Assembly (NCBI GenBank): GCA_019339365.1
Contig: CP079860.1
Location: 1,178,001 to 1,242,000, forward strand
DNA: 64,000 bases
Origin: Vibrio neptunius
GTDB lineage: Bacteria > Pseudomonadota > Gammaproteobacteria > Enterobacterales > Vibrionaceae
Direction of reading: 5' to 3'
Shown: positions 9,458-19,414 of the stretch, in pieces
How positions within the stretch are numbered: position 1 is the first letter of the stretch
How the letters are laid out: each line of letters opens with the position of its first letter
Notes under the pieces: generated by a model
The model's database searches: none
Told to the model about the DNA's origin: nothing
What the model saw: the letters and a program-made list of their open reading frames with translations, nothing else
Made by a program: the position numbers and the translations under genes

Positions 9458-10234
9458 TCATTGGCGAATGAAAAACTGCTGCATGACCTTGTATACAAGA
9501 TCTGGCTGATCTTTATGAGCTTCATGGCCCGCAAATGGTAAGTTAGCAAACGATGGGTGCTTTAGTCGACTTACGAGTTCCAATGCCGACGAATGAGGGA
9601 AAAGGAAATCATCGTCACCTCGAATGATTAGCACGTCTCCTTCGATGTAATCGATAGTGTCACCTGGGTAGCCCGACACACTGGTATCTGTCCACATTTT
9701 GACAATGTCTGCGACGAACAAGTCAAAGTTTGCATCGGGTTTTAACTGAGTAAACAGGCGGGACGAATCAGGGAATTTGTCCCTCCACCTCTGTCCTGTG
9801 ACACCAGACAATAAATTGTAGAGAGTGGATCCCGCCTTTAACTGAAAATCTGCTCCAATTGTGACAAGCTTACTGATGCTTACCGAGTTCGATGCCATCA
9901 ATCGATAGCCAATGACACCACCGTCACTGAACCCAAGTACAGCGGTTTGATGAATATTCAAATAGGCGAGAACCGCAATCACATCTTGTTCTAAGCGTTG
10001 ATATGTCAGCTCTCGACTGCCCATCGTAGAGCGACCATGGCCGCGACTGTCAATTCTGATTAATTGAAAGTGCTGCGATAATAAGGGCACCAATTGATCA
10101 AAATCCTCAATGCTACCGATTCCTCCATGGAGCATCACTAGGGGAGGTTTAGTGTTATCTCCGACAATATCGAAGTAAATGAGTGCATCGTCAATTTGGA
10201 GATTTTTCCGGTGTTGTATGGTCCAGTTCGTCAT
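9458..10234 (-). CDS. Alpha/beta hydrolase
   Basis: A 258-aa alpha/beta-hydrolase. It has the oxyanion loop VMLHGGIGS, the DSRGHGRS strand-4 motif, the nucleophile elbow GFSDGG (catalytic Ser at about residue 104), a late acid in IIRGDDDFLFP and the catalytic His in FAGHEAHKDQP. The length is typical for esterase or lactonase-like members. The substrate cannot be told. It is cytosolic and apparently monocistronic. Confidence 0.85.
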   Translation of the reverse strand: MTNWTIQHRKNLQIDDALIYFDIVGDNTKPPLVMLHGGIGSIEDFDQLVPLLSQHFQLIRIDSRGHGRSTMGSRELTYQRLEQDVIAVLAYLNIHQTAVLGFSDGGVIGYRLMASNSVSISKLVTIGADFQLKAGSTLYNLLSGVTGQRWRDKFPDSSRLFTQLKPDANFDLFVADIVKMWTDTSVSGYPGDTIDYIEGDVLIIRGDDDFLFPHSSALELVSRLKHPSFANLPFAGHEAHKDQPDLVYKVMQQFFIRQ

Positions 10235-10393
10235 GTAAATATTCCCACTTTGGTTGGATGTCTTCAGCGTTACTCAGCAAATCTTTAGGCAGGTAACGGT
10301 TTAGCTGACTAGAAATATAACCAATGCGGGTGACAAGGTTTGTCAGTAGCCAATCCCATTTTCGCTATCCACTAGGTCATGGCTCAAGTATCG

Positions 10394-10993
10394 TTAGCTC
10401 GGTTGAATAACCAGAAAAATCGCGACCGCAGCCAAACTCGCTCCAAAGCTACGATTGATTGCCACCATCTTCCTCGGCGACTCAATAAAGCGAGTCAGCA
10501 TTGAGCCGAAGTAGGCCCAGATCAACATACCAATAACACCTGTTATTACCATCACCCCAATAATAAAGACGACCTGAACGACATAGTTGCTGGCTGGCGA
10601 AACGAATTGGGAAAACACCGTGATGGAAGCGACCCAACCTTTTGGATTAAGGATTTGTACCATTATGCCAGACAAAAAGCCGGACTTTTTCACACTGGCC
10701 TTGTTGTCGAGATCCATATTCGCAATCCCCCACGCCATATAGAGTAAATAAGCCGCACCAAGCCACTTGAGGGCCAAATAAAGAGTCGGATAGAGAGCCA
10801 GTAGCCCAGCCAGTCCGACACTCGCTCCCGTCAGAATGGCGATCACACCAACGGCGTTACCGACAATAAAAGGTAAGGTCGCGCTCACTCCATAGCGGCT
10901 GGAAAGACCAATCAAAGCGATATTACCCGCGCCTGGTGTCATAGAAATTGATACTGCGAACAGCAGAAACGCTGTCATCAACTGAGCACTCAT
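10394..10993 (-). CDS. LysE/RhtB-family amino-acid exporter
   Basis: A 199-aa integral membrane protein with about six hydrophobic helices. It begins MSAQLMTAFLLFAVSISMTPGAGNIALIGLSSRYG, with the SxTPGPxN-like family signature. LysE/RhtB carriers export amino acids. It is divergent from an Lrp/AsnC regulator about 120 bp away, the usual arrangement in which the regulator controls the exporter in response to an amino acid. Confidence 0.85.
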   Translation of the reverse strand: MSAQLMTAFLLFAVSISMTPGAGNIALIGLSSRYGVSATLPFIVGNAVGVIAILTGASVGLAGLLALYPTLYLALKWLGAAYLLYMAWGIANMDLDNKASVKKSGFLSGIMVQILNPKGWVASITVFSQFVSPASNYVVQVVFIIGVMVITGVIGMLIWAYFGSMLTRFIESPRKMVAINRSFGASLAAVAIFLVIQPS

Positions 10994-11114
10994 TGCTCAC
11001 TCCCGTAAAGTCATGGTTTCAATATGAGACTCAGTCTAACGATATTGGTAGGAATAAAATTGCTATTTGGGTTATGGTAATAATCAATTTGAGCAAGTAA
11101 TTTCTGAAAATACT

Positions 11115-11597
11115 ATGAAAAAGAAAGAATTCACCAATGTTGAGTTAGATAGTACTGATTTTTCCATTCTTGAACGTATCCAGCGAGATGGTCGCATCAG
11201 CAACAGCAAATTAGCTGAAGAGGTCAACCTCAGCGAAACACCATGTTGGCGACGTTGGAAAAAAATGGAGCAAGAAGGCTACATCGAAGGTTATGCTGCA
11301 AGACTCAACCGTAAAAAACTTGGTTTTCAGGTTTCGGGTTTCACTTTGGTCACACTGGGAAGTCATGAAGTAGAAAACACGGACCCGTTTGAGGACTATG
11401 TGGCGGAATCAGACTGGATTACCATGTGCCACTGCATTGCTGGTGGGGCAGATTACATCGTACAGGTAGTAGCAAAAGACTTAGATGAATACTTTGAACG
11501 GATCAGTTCTATACGACGAGTTAAAGGCGTGAGCGCCATTCAGTCCAACGTATCGGTTAAAGAGATTAAAAGTACATTCCAACTGCCTTTAAATTAA
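11115..11597 (+). CDS. Lrp/AsnC-family transcriptional regulator
   Basis: The ATG at 11115 (MKKKEFTNVELDST) gives 160 aa, the usual family length. A TTG start at 11067 would add 16 residues. The N-terminal HTH contains LDSTDFSILERIQRDGRISNSKLAEEVNLSETPCWRRWKKME, and the C-terminal ligand-binding RAM domain carries CHCIAGGADYIVQV. It is divergently transcribed from the LysE exporter, which it probably controls. Confidence 0.85.
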   Translation: MKKKEFTNVELDSTDFSILERIQRDGRISNSKLAEEVNLSETPCWRRWKKMEQEGYIEGYAARLNRKKLGFQVSGFTLVTLGSHEVENTDPFEDYVAESDWITMCHCIAGGADYIVQVVAKDLDEYFERISSIRRVKGVSAIQSNVSVKEIKSTFQLPLN

Positions 11598-11821
11598 AGG
11601 CGATTTTACTGGTCGTTAGATCCAAGACCATTGTCATAGAGGGGCAACTTCGGGTCGTAAGGGTATAAATGGCGACCACTTATACCCACTGCCTTCAAAA
11701 AGAGTCAGCGGTTTGCTTTACACAAATTCAATCGTGTTAACCGCCGACATCGTTGAACCATTAAAACAAGCATCATAGGCTAAAATTCGTTGGGTTCTTT
11801 GTACAAGACACATCGACTCGA

Positions 11822-11983
11822 TTAAGTGTCCGTTGTTTTTTTTATGCTGCTTGCTTCAATATTCTCTGCGTCCGATACTTTGCAGCATCCACCTCCTTTT
11901 AGAGGCTTGCGGGAAAAAATAATGCCAATAGCCAGCATCGCAATACAACTCAGAAAAATCATGATCGTCAGAATTAAAGTCAT
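11822..11983 (-). CDS. NqrM/DUF539-like small membrane protein
   Basis: A 53-aa frame with an excellent ribosome site (CAGGAG, 8 nt before the ATG). It has one membrane helix (MTLILTIMIFLSCIAMLAIGI), then FSRKPLKGGGCC with a cysteine pair. This is the shape of NqrM, the Na+-NQR maturation factor (helix, IFGRKPIKGSCGG, cysteines). No nqr operon is nearby, so it may be a paralogue. The gene is too short for many ORF callers. Confidence 0.6.
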   Translation of the reverse strand: MTLILTIMIFLSCIAMLAIGIIFSRKPLKGGGCCKVSDAENIEASSIKKTTDT

Positions 11984-12254
11984 AAAACCATCTCCTGTTC
12001 GTCGCGTCTAAACCCATGTTCCTCTTATTGATGGTATTTGCAATGGTTGTTTTGTAACCACTGATGAACTGATCGAAAGACTTCTCGCAATATTAGCTAG
12101 ATACCTGATTTTTACCTGCTACCATGCCTCACGCAGTAAGATTTCAGGGAATCACGTGGCGACTTTGCGTTGAAAACCGTCATAATGCCCGATATTGATT
12201 GAGACAATCTGGCCAAAGAGCCATTGTCATAAGTGTTAAATAGGAATGTGCTTG

Positions 12255-12557
12255 ATGCGTAAATCAGATAAGAAGACTGAAAATCAAATTAGAGAAGTGT
12301 TAACCGAAGTTTGTGAAGATACGTTAAAAAGCTACGATGGCTTTCTTTGGGTGACCCATACGGTCAAATACGCTTCTTTTCCTCAGAGCTTAGAAGTTGT
12401 GTGCGTATTCGACACGAAGCAAAATAGAGCTAACTTCTTAGTGGGAGAAGGCCCGCAGCATGTCTCACTCACTATTCAAAATGCATTCAATAAGGTTGGC
12501 GTCCGGATGAAGAGCGTAGACAAGCAAATACGCTATGATACTCAGGAAAACGGATAG
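12255..12557 (+). CDS. Conserved hypothetical protein
   Basis: The ATG at 12255 has AGGA at a normal distance and gives 100 aa. An earlier in-frame ATG at 12246 is less well placed. It is a small basic protein (MRKSDKKTENQIREVLTEVCEDTL) with no membrane segment or motif that I recognise. Similar proteins in gammaproteobacteria are sometimes called Fis-family, but I see no Fis HTH. Confidence 0.5.
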   Translation: MRKSDKKTENQIREVLTEVCEDTLKSYDGFLWVTHTVKYASFPQSLEVVCVFDTKQNRANFLVGEGPQHVSLTIQNAFNKVGVRMKSVDKQIRYDTQENG

Positions 12558-12607
12558 TGCTCGCTTAGCTGGCTGTTGAACTGGATTGCTGTATACAGGA
12601 GGCTGGT

Positions 12608-13120
12608 TTGAAATTCGCAAGAGAATTCGAATGTTCAAGTTTTTCATTCACCCCAATAGACATTGGTGATGCTAGGTGTTTGCTAGCAGCAGTCGACTCA
12701 AAACAATTTCCTAAGGCGCTGCCTTTAGCAAGGATTAAAACACTGCATCAAGCTGAAGCTTGGTGCTCAAAACGTGCTTTAGAATGGGAGAGGGGCAAAT
12801 GTTATGTTTGGAGCTGTCGCCGATTGTCTCATTCCCAAGTTATTGGCCAGGTTACGCTGCTTCCTCAGGGGGATCGTTTGGCTTTAGCCTATTGGGTTAA
12901 TCCGCAATTCTGGGGGCAAGGTTGCGCAACACAAATGTGCAAATCACTATTCGCACATCTTGGCCGTTCAGGTTATCGAGGCAGTATTTGGGCAGGTGTT
13001 CATGGCTGGAATATTCGAAGCGCTTCAGTGCTAAAGAAATTGGGCTTTGAACAGATAGTGTCTAGTGATGCAAATACATTGGAGTACAAGATAGCATTTT
13101 TATGCCAAGAAACGCGCTAA
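12608..13120 (+). CDS. GNAT acetyltransferase (RimJ/RimL-like)
   Basis: A 170-aa protein that starts at a TTG with a perfect AGGAGG ribosome site six bases upstream. The GNAT core is visible: LALAYWVNPQFWGQGCATQMCKSL for the acetyl-CoA loop, and WNIRSASVLKKLGFE for the typical N-x-x-S-x-x-x-x-K-x-G-F end. RimJ/RimL-type enzymes acetylate N-termini or small molecules. The target is unknown. Confidence 0.8.
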   Translation: MKFAREFECSSFSFTPIDIGDARCLLAAVDSKQFPKALPLARIKTLHQAEAWCSKRALEWERGKCYVWSCRRLSHSQVIGQVTLLPQGDRLALAYWVNPQFWGQGCATQMCKSLFAHLGRSGYRGSIWAGVHGWNIRSASVLKKLGFEQIVSSDANTLEYKIAFLCQETR

Positions 13121-13256
13121 GCTTGATTCGAAACCTACCTTTTAATGTCGCATTTGCTAAAACAAGACTGCTTCACAACGAGCAAGTTGGTCTTTACGCC
13201 TCGGCGGAAACATATAGGGGGAACAACACAGCGCTGTTCTTCTCAGAAGGGTAATT

Positions 13257-13299
13257 GCCGTGGTTTACTTGTCTCTCCTACTGGATAGCAAACCACGGC
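13257..13299. terminator. Long hairpin between convergent genes
   Basis: GCCGTGGTTT pairs perfectly with AAACCACGGC over a 23-nt loop, between the GNAT gene and the leftward binding-protein gene. There is no U-tract. Confidence 0.45.
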
Positions 13300-13365
13300 A
13301 GCGGATGCCAAGTGGTCAACAAACGCCACTTACGCTCCTTTAAAGCATTTTAGACTCAAATTGAA

Positions 13366-14229
13366 TCAAAATTTCAGCCAATATTTATCCGGAATATTTC
13401 GCGTGTCATCGGATAAATTGGGGTTGGGGATATTGAACACGCGACGCTGTTTCATTTGTGCTTGTTCAAAGGTTTTCTTTACTAAGTCTGAGTTGTTGAA
13501 AAATTCCACAAAAGATCCATCTTGATAAGCTTTTTCAAAACCAGAATTCAGGAGATCAACAACGGCTTTGTTCTCTGCGGTCGGTGAGACGAACAAGAAC
13601 ATCGGGAATTTGTAAACCAGCATCAACTCACTATCGACGACTAAGTTTGGATACTGCTTTCGTTGTGCCAATTCACTGTAGGGTTCAATGACGGCTCGAG
13701 GAAACAAGTCCGCGCGGCCAGCGTCGACGATTTTAAAGATGCTCTCAAAACTGGGGACTTCTTTTACCTTAAACCCTCCGGCTGAAAGTACGCCGACATC
13801 TGCCCAACCTTCGCCTTGAATCATGCTAAGTTGTTCAAGTTCCGCTTTGGTTGCTACATTCGATAACTTGGCTTGTGTGGTTTTATTGGTAATGAAGATT
13901 CGATGTCCTAGTAAGCCTCGAAAAACCGGGTAACGAATTGGCACAAGTTGGCTTTCGAGTTTCTTATCGGCTCCCAACCAATCAATGGTCATTTTCCCCT
14001 CTTTGAGCAACTGTACTTTTCTCGATTGGGAATCGACTGGGCGAGAATAGGGCTTGATGGTCACTTGCTGCCCTGATTTGTTGGCAAGAAAGCCAATCAG
14101 TTCGATGGCGTATTTGTCGAGATCTGAACCATCACGTGGGATCGGGTGAACAATTTCAACTGCCGAGATACTTGTTGCCGAAAACAGCATCAAGACAGCA
14201 TAAAGTCCGTTGCGAAATAGTGTACTCAT
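13366..14229 (-). CDS. Periplasmic substrate-binding-like protein
   Basis: I chose the ATG at 14229 (MSTLFRNG) because it carries AAGGAA upstream and opens a signal peptide ending near ISAVE. An earlier start would add 15 residues. The 287-aa product has the type-2 periplasmic binding fold of SBP_bac_3-like proteins (GADKKLESQLVPIRYPVFRGLLGHRIF, FKIVDAGRADLFPR). No permease or ATPase is adjacent, so it may be a sensor-type or orphan binding protein. Confidence 0.65.
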   Translation of the reverse strand: MSTLFRNGLYAVLMLFSATSISAVEIVHPIPRDGSDLDKYAIELIGFLANKSGQQVTIKPYSRPVDSQSRKVQLLKEGKMTIDWLGADKKLESQLVPIRYPVFRGLLGHRIFITNKTTQAKLSNVATKAELEQLSMIQGEGWADVGVLSAGGFKVKEVPSFESIFKIVDAGRADLFPRAVIEPYSELAQRKQYPNLVVDSELMLVYKFPMFLFVSPTAENKAVVDLLNSGFEKAYQDGSFVEFFNNSDLVKKTFEQAQMKQRRVFNIPNPNLSDDTRNIPDKYWLKF

Positions 14230-14493
14230 CAGACATTCCTTTTTTGTTTGAACACTATAAAACCTAGTCAACAAATTCTTTATGTCAAAGTTGTCAATTG
14301 TGGTTTTCGCGCACGTATAGAGGCATATACTCTAGGAGGAGAGAAGAAGGCTCAAACCGCGCTCTGGGTGAACCGCGTCAACAGCGCGAGAGGTAACCAT
14401 CTGATGTTGAGATGTTTAAGGGTTTAATCAAAAAAGCCAGTTCGCTCCCTAGTTGTGAGTTGATTTTCAAGGGGCTTAAAGACCGCGTACTGA

Positions 14494-15296
14494 CTAATTT
14501 GAGTGATGACTGAGTGTCAAACCACGCTCTAAGCTGTCAGTGCGGTATTTGCTTGGTGTCTGATTAAACATTTTCTTGAAAGCGTATATGTAGGCGGAGT
14601 CAGACGCGTAACCTAATTCGATAGCAATTTCTTGAATACTCTTGTTTGAACTCAACAATTGCAGAGATAAAACCAACCGAATGTTTCTTCGCCACATTGC
14701 AAAGGATTGGGCAAACTCTTTTGCGCATAGTCGCGACAGAGTTCGCTCAGAAGCCCCTACTTTTGTTGCCCAATCTCGCAGTGTGAATGACAAATCAGGT
14801 TGCTGTTTAAGCTGGACAAAAATAGATAAAAGACGTTTATCTGTAGGAATGAGCAGGGGTATCTCGTAGCAGCTTGCCAATGCTATTTGATCTTGCAATA
14901 CCATCAGCAAATGGGTGATGTTGGATTCGGACTGTGCGCGAGTACCGTTGTCAAACAAAACGAGTATCAACTCTTTTATGAATGGGCTGACAAAACAAGA
15001 TTTCGGTTGAGCGCCATACTGAATGAATTTGTCTGGGTTAAGATAAATCGCTAGAAATTGAGTATCGGTAATGGCGATGGACTTGTGAACTGTGTTAGCA
15101 GGGATGTAAAGCATGCCATTGTGAGGCACTACCACACACTTCCCCCTATATCCGATTGCAATAACCCTTCAATAGGAAAGATGATTTGATGCCATGAGTG
15201 GGTATGAAAGTCATCAACGTAGCCTGAACTCATCGCCGTTGTTTTGGTAATGAATTGCTTCTCAGGAAATTCTAATATCAGATCGTTGGCTTGCAT
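14494..15296 (-). pseudogene. AraC-family regulator, frameshifted
   Basis: The C-terminal frame (14494-15135) has two AraC HTH motifs (LRDWATKVGASERTLSRLCAKEF and IQEIAIELGYASDSAYIYAFKKMFNQTPSKYR). The N-terminal cupin arm starts at the ATG at 15296 (MQANDLILEFPEK), continues through FHTHSWHQIIFPIEGLLQSD and lies in another frame. The frames meet at a run of five G (minus strand, about 15140). One extra G restores SDIGGKCVVVPHNGMLY. Intact, it would be about 267 aa, normal for the family. A read error is possible. Confidence 0.7.
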
Positions 15297-15395
15297 AGTT
15301 GTCTGTTTATCTATATCGGTCGTCGGGTAGTATAAAGTGCACCATATCGATTTGATATAACATCGTCAGCCAATCGTCAAACACAAGGCTGAAAG

Positions 15396-16112
15396 ATGCA
15401 TATTCACTTTATTATTCATGAATATTTCGAACCCCCAGGTGCCTATGAGGTTTGGGCAAAAAGTCACGCTCACACCATTACCTATTCTCGGTTATACCAA
15501 GGTGAAACGCTTGTTAATGATGTCCAAGATATCGATTTTCTGATTGTGATGGGCGGGCCTCAAGATCCAGTGACAACCACTGAACAATGTGCTCATTTTG
15601 ATTCTAAAAGGGAACAGGAAGTGATTCGAAACGCCATTGACGCTGAAAAAGTGGTCATTGGTGTCTGTTTAGGGGCGCAATTGATAGGTGAAGCTTTAGG
15701 AGCCCAATACAACCACAGCCCAGAGCCTGAAATTGGTAAGTTCCCGATCACGCTAACCGATGCTGGCTTGGCACACCCGCTATTTGACCATTTTGGCAAG
15801 GAGCTAGAAGTAGGTCATTGGCATAACGACATGCCAGGTGTGACCACTGATGCACAAATCATTGCCCATAGTGAAGGGTGTCCGAGACAAATTGTGGCGT
15901 ATAGTGAGCGAGTCTTTGGTTTTCAGTGTCATATGGAATTGACTAAAGATGTCGTCGCATTGTTGATTGACAACGATGATCTCAGTCAAGCGGCAAGGTA
16001 TCGATTTGTCGAGGAACCAGACGTATTACTCAGCCACGACTATGAAGAAATGAACCAAAAATTACACGAGTTTTTAGATAAGTTACAAAATGTTTATCTA
16101 TCAAAGCCCTAA
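15396..16112 (+). CDS. Class I glutamine amidotransferase-like protein
   Basis: A 238-aa GATase-1 domain protein. FLIVMGGPQDP is the oxyanion strand, IGVCLGAQLIGEALGA holds the nucleophile Cys, and GFQCHMEL with a following Glu region supplies the His-Glu pair. As a stand-alone GATase of the GMP-synthase-like or YbgJ-type group, it may hydrolyse gamma-glutamyl compounds. No synthetase partner is adjacent. A strong terminator follows. Confidence 0.8.
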   Translation: MHIHFIIHEYFEPPGAYEVWAKSHAHTITYSRLYQGETLVNDVQDIDFLIVMGGPQDPVTTTEQCAHFDSKREQEVIRNAIDAEKVVIGVCLGAQLIGEALGAQYNHSPEPEIGKFPITLTDAGLAHPLFDHFGKELEVGHWHNDMPGVTTDAQIIAHSEGCPRQIVAYSERVFGFQCHMELTKDVVALLIDNDDLSQAARYRFVEEPDVLLSHDYEEMNQKLHEFLDKLQNVYLSKP

Positions 16113-16137
16113 ATAACGATGTACTCGTTTTTAATAC

Positions 16138-16163
16138 AAATACGGCTCTTCGGAGCCGTATTT
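16138..16163 (+). terminator. Terminator after the GATase gene
   Basis: AAATACGGCTC pairs with GAGCCGTATTT around a TTCG tetraloop, about 25 bp after the stop codon. It is a classic intrinsic terminator. Confidence 0.85.
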
Positions 16164-16288
16164 GTCCCCAGTGAAGCGCATTAGATGGGCCATAAAACCA
16201 CACGGCATTGTAAACATGTATAGCGATGTGGTTTATGGCGTGTAGACCAAACAATTAGCTACTGGGTTGGTTGTTAAGCAAGGATAGG

Positions 16289-17220
16289 TTAACTACAAGA
16301 ATTGTGCGTCAACCATTTATCCACTTGCCCCTGATTTTGCTCCAACCAGCTTTTTGCTGCGTCATCAACCGACATTTTTTGATAGTCAACTAACATCGCG
16401 GCCAGAGCGATTTGTCCGTTATCCAGTTTGAACGAGTTAATAATATCCGTTGCACATTGAGATTTTTGATTGAGTTTATTTGAAATGGCGATTTTCAGCC
16501 ACCCGCCAGCTGGGTTGCCACAGTCCCATTTGAAATTTGGGTTAACACCCCATGAGGCTTTTTGCTCGCACTGTTCATCGTATTTGGGGAACTCAACAAA
16601 CTTTCCAGGATATTTTGCTTCAACCCAGTTAGGAGACCAGTTAAAAATGAGTAGCGGTTTTTTCGCGGCAATATATTCATCAATCTTGGCATTGATTTCT
16701 GCCCCATCTTTCAGTGTTACGACATCAAACTTGAGGCCAAGTGCTCTGATCCGCGCTGCATCTGGCTTCTCCCAAGGCCCTGTATAGTAAAGCCCTAGTT
16801 TTCCACCTTCCGCAAACTGTTCATGGCAGCTTTTCAGGGCATTCCAATCCGGTAGCCCGGGGCAGCTCTGCTCAACATAATCAGGGTACCACCAATCCTC
16901 TCGTGTGGTTGCTGTATGAGTCCCTCCATCAACAATGTTGCCCTTGTCGATGAGTTGATAAAATTTTGATGCCATTGAGCCTTCCCACACTTCAACTTGT
17001 ACATCAGCTTCATCGTGAGAAAGTTTGTACCACTGCGCTCGCGCATTCGCATCAACATACTCGATGGGAACGCCCTTTTGACTGAGTAGATCCCCAGCAC
17101 TTTGGTCAATACTTGCTGGCTGGTCCAGTCAAGAGAAAGAAGCCTTACGGGTTCACCGCTGTGTGAGCTGAAAGATAACCCTGCAAGCGAACAGGCTATC
17201 AACGTACGTACTGTATTCAT
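16289..17220 (-). pseudogene. Glycine-betaine/choline-type ABC substrate-binding protein, frameshifted
   Basis: The start ATG at 17220 opens a signal peptide (MNTVRTLIACSLAGLSFSSHS) and VRLLSLDWTSQQVLTKVLG. The frame then shifts to DLLSQKGVPIEYVDANARAQWYKLSHDEADVQVEVWEGSMASK, followed by the long C-terminal frame with PLLIFNWSPNWVEAKYPG. This is the OpuAC/ProX fold. One extra G in a G4 run near 17093 restores the frame, giving about 310 aa. No permease genes are adjacent. It could be a read error. Confidence 0.7.
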
Positions 17221-17583
17221 AAATGTTACCCCTTCCAGATTGACTCTTATAGTGAAGGAGGTGATAGCAAAATTTGCAAGCAAGACCACTATCGAGCTGG
17301 TTGCTGATGATAAGGTTAACCGTTGAACGGCATTTTTATTATTGCTTTGTGAGTCCCGTTTGCGTATTATGCGCCCGCTTATTCAACTATCAACTAACTG
17401 TAAAGGAGTAAAAAATCATGACAAATACATCATTATCCTTTGCAGGTCTTGTCCTATAAGTAGCAGGAAGCTCTCTCATAAACCCCTTTTTTAAGGTATT
17501 CGCTTTCTTATAAAGCTACGCCCTAGTCAACTGACCTGCCAATACGTTTTTCGTTTTAAATCCTATTTAAAGGTATTGGTACT
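17221..17583. other. Leader region of the rtcB2 operon
   Basis: About 360 bp. It contains a 13-codon leader ORF (listed separately) and then about 120 bp of untranslated sequence with several short self-complementary words before the rtcB2 start. It is probably the transcribed 5' leader. No defined RNA family is recognised. Confidence 0.4.
17418..17459 (+). CDS. 13-aa leader ORF upstream of rtcB2
   Basis: ATG to TAA encodes MTNTSLSFAGLVL, preceded by AAAGGAG at an ideal distance. It lies 124 bp before rtcB2. A tiny ORF with so strong a ribosome site suggests a leader peptide or translation-status sensor for the RNA-repair operon. Chance occurrence cannot be excluded. Confidence 0.4.
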   Translation: MTNTSLSFAGLVL

Positions 17584-18756
17584 ATGGGCAAATCCGTCCA
17601 AAAGATCACTGAAAACGTTAGCCTTATTGCGTCTACTGATACGTGGATTGAAGGGCTAGCAATACAACAACTGATTAAAACATCAAAATTAGCAGGCATG
17701 CAGCAAGTTGCTGGTATGCCGGACTTGCACCCTGGAAGAGGTTATCCAATTGGTGCAGCATTCTTTACAACCAGCAAAATTTACCCGGCATTAGTGGGCA
17801 ATGATATTGGTTGTGGTATGTCGCTTTGGCAAACGTCAGCAAAAGTATCCAAGGTTAACTTAGATAAGTTAGCGAAGAAGTTTGGGCATGTCGAACAGCC
17901 TCTAGACGATAGCTGGGCAGAGCACGTTGCCGCGAGAAAATCAGAAAAAAGCATTACCACGAATGCGTATGACTATGCACTAGGCACTATCGGTGGCGGT
18001 AACCATTTTGCCGAGTTTCAGGCGATTGAAGAAGTGTACCAACAACAAGCTTTAGATGAACTTGGGTTAAACAAAAAGCATCTACAGCTACTTGTGCACT
18101 CTGGCTCTAGAGGTCTAGGGCAATCGATTTTAGTCAACCATATAACCACCCATAATCATGACGGCATCGAAGTCGGAGACGCGATTGGTAATTTCGCAGA
18201 TTACCTGCAAAAGCATGATGAAGCGGTGCGTTGGGCTGAGCTAAATCGAGAACTTATTGCCAAGCGATTTCTTGACGCTATTCGTGCCAAAGGAGAGTGC
18301 GCTCTGGATGTGAATCACAATCTAGTTTCAGCCAAAGAAATTGAGGGCCAGCAAGGTTGGTTACACAGAAAAGGAGCGACTCCAAGCGACAAAGGCTATG
18401 TCGTCATTCCAGGTTCACGCGGAGATTACAGCTATTTAGTCAAGCCCATTGAAGGTGCAGATAAAAATATGGCAGTCAGCCTTTATTCACTCGCCCATGG
18501 CGCTGGCAGAAAGTGGAAACGCGGGGAATGTCATGGCCGGTTGGGGCATAAATACAAGCGCGAGGACTTATATCGTACCGCTCTTGGCAGCCGTGTGGTG
18601 TGTGGTAATAAGGAACTTCTTTATGATGAAGCACCGCAAGCGTATAAAAATTGTGAAACCGTCATTAACGATATGGTTGATGCGGGGTTAATCGAGGTCG
18701 TAGCAAAATTACGCCCCGTGTTAACGTTTAAAACCAATGGAGAGTGTTCATCATGA
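17584..18756 (+). CDS. rtcB2: RNA-splicing ligase RtcB, RtcB2 subgroup
   Basis: A 390-aa RtcB-family ligase. The Mn-site Cys and His residues are visible in [36 protein letters not shown] and the conserved HGAGR at the GMP-accepting His. Its downstream gene is prfH, overlapping by ATGA, which is the RtcB2-PrfH pair described for repair of 16S rRNA cut in the decoding centre. It differs strongly from the second RtcB in this window. It is the first gene of a five-gene repair operon. Confidence 0.92.
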   Translation: MGKSVQKITENVSLIASTDTWIEGLAIQQLIKTSKLAGMQQVAGMPDLHPGRGYPIGAAFFTTSKIYPALVGNDIGCGMSLWQTSAKVSKVNLDKLAKKFGHVEQPLDDSWAEHVAARKSEKSITTNAYDYALGTIGGGNHFAEFQAIEEVYQQQALDELGLNKKHLQLLVHSGSRGLGQSILVNHITTHNHDGIEVGDAIGNFADYLQKHDEAVRWAELNRELIAKRFLDAIRAKGECALDVNHNLVSAKEIEGQQGWLHRKGATPSDKGYVVIPGSRGDYSYLVKPIEGADKNMAVSLYSLAHGAGRKWKRGECHGRLGHKYKREDLYRTALGSRVVCGNKELLYDEAPQAYKNCETVINDMVDAGLIEVVAKLRPVLTFKTNGECSS

Positions 18757-19391
18757 TATTACTCCAATTATCGTCAGGACAAGGTCCTATCGAATGTTGT
18801 AAGGCCATTGGTTTAGCGCTAAAAGCGATTGAAAAAGAATGTCGCGCTGAAAACATAGAGCTGGATGTCGTGGATATCCTTGCTGCCGATGATAAGGATT
18901 GTTTCAGATCCGTATTGCTAAAGCTGGATTCACCATTTGAGGAGAGAGCCAAGCAATTGGCTTTCTCTTGGCAGGGCGCCATGTTGTGGGTGTGTCAAAG
19001 TGCCTTTCGACCTAAACATAAGCGTAAGAATTGGTTTTTCAGTGGCCAAATGTTCGAAGTCGATGAGTCAAGCCTAGATAGCGGTGTAACGTATCAAACG
19101 TGCCGGGCATCGGGGGCTGGTGGTCAGCATGTCAATACAACCAATTCGGCGGTGCGTGCCACTCACACGGAAACAGGTGTTTCCGTGCGGGTTGAAAGTG
19201 AACGTAGCCAACATGCCAACAAACGGCTAGCCAGAGCCTTATTGTTTCAAAAACTAGAAATGATGAAGCAAGAGCAAATGACTTCTCAAGAAAAAGCACG
19301 TTGGCAACAACATCGGGAGCTTGAACGGGGCAACCCTGTAAAGACATTTAAAGGCGAAAAGTTTGTCGCTGTGACAAGAAAAAGTCGCTAA
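18753..19391 (+). CDS. prfH: Release-factor homologue PrfH
   Basis: A 212-aa protein starting at the ATG that overlaps the rtcB2 stop. It has the peptide-release GGQ loop inside [18 protein letters not shown] and a basic C-terminus, but no codon-recognition domain, as in PrfH. PrfH is known to release peptides from ribosomes with a nicked 16S decoding centre, after which RtcB2 reseals the rRNA. The tight coupling supports that joint role. Confidence 0.92.
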   Translation: MILLQLSSGQGPIECCKAIGLALKAIEKECRAENIELDVVDILAADDKDCFRSVLLKLDSPFEERAKQLAFSWQGAMLWVCQSAFRPKHKRKNWFFSGQMFEVDESSLDSGVTYQTCRASGAGGQHVNTTNSAVRATHTETGVSVRVESERSQHANKRLARALLFQKLEMMKQEQMTSQEKARWQQHRELERGNPVKTFKGEKFVAVTRKSR

Positions 19392-19414
19392 GCCCAAATC
19401 AACAAGGATTGAAT

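Noticed and set aside
15804..15989. Antisense ORFs over the GATase gene
   Set aside because: They are shadows of a gene with clear catalytic motifs.
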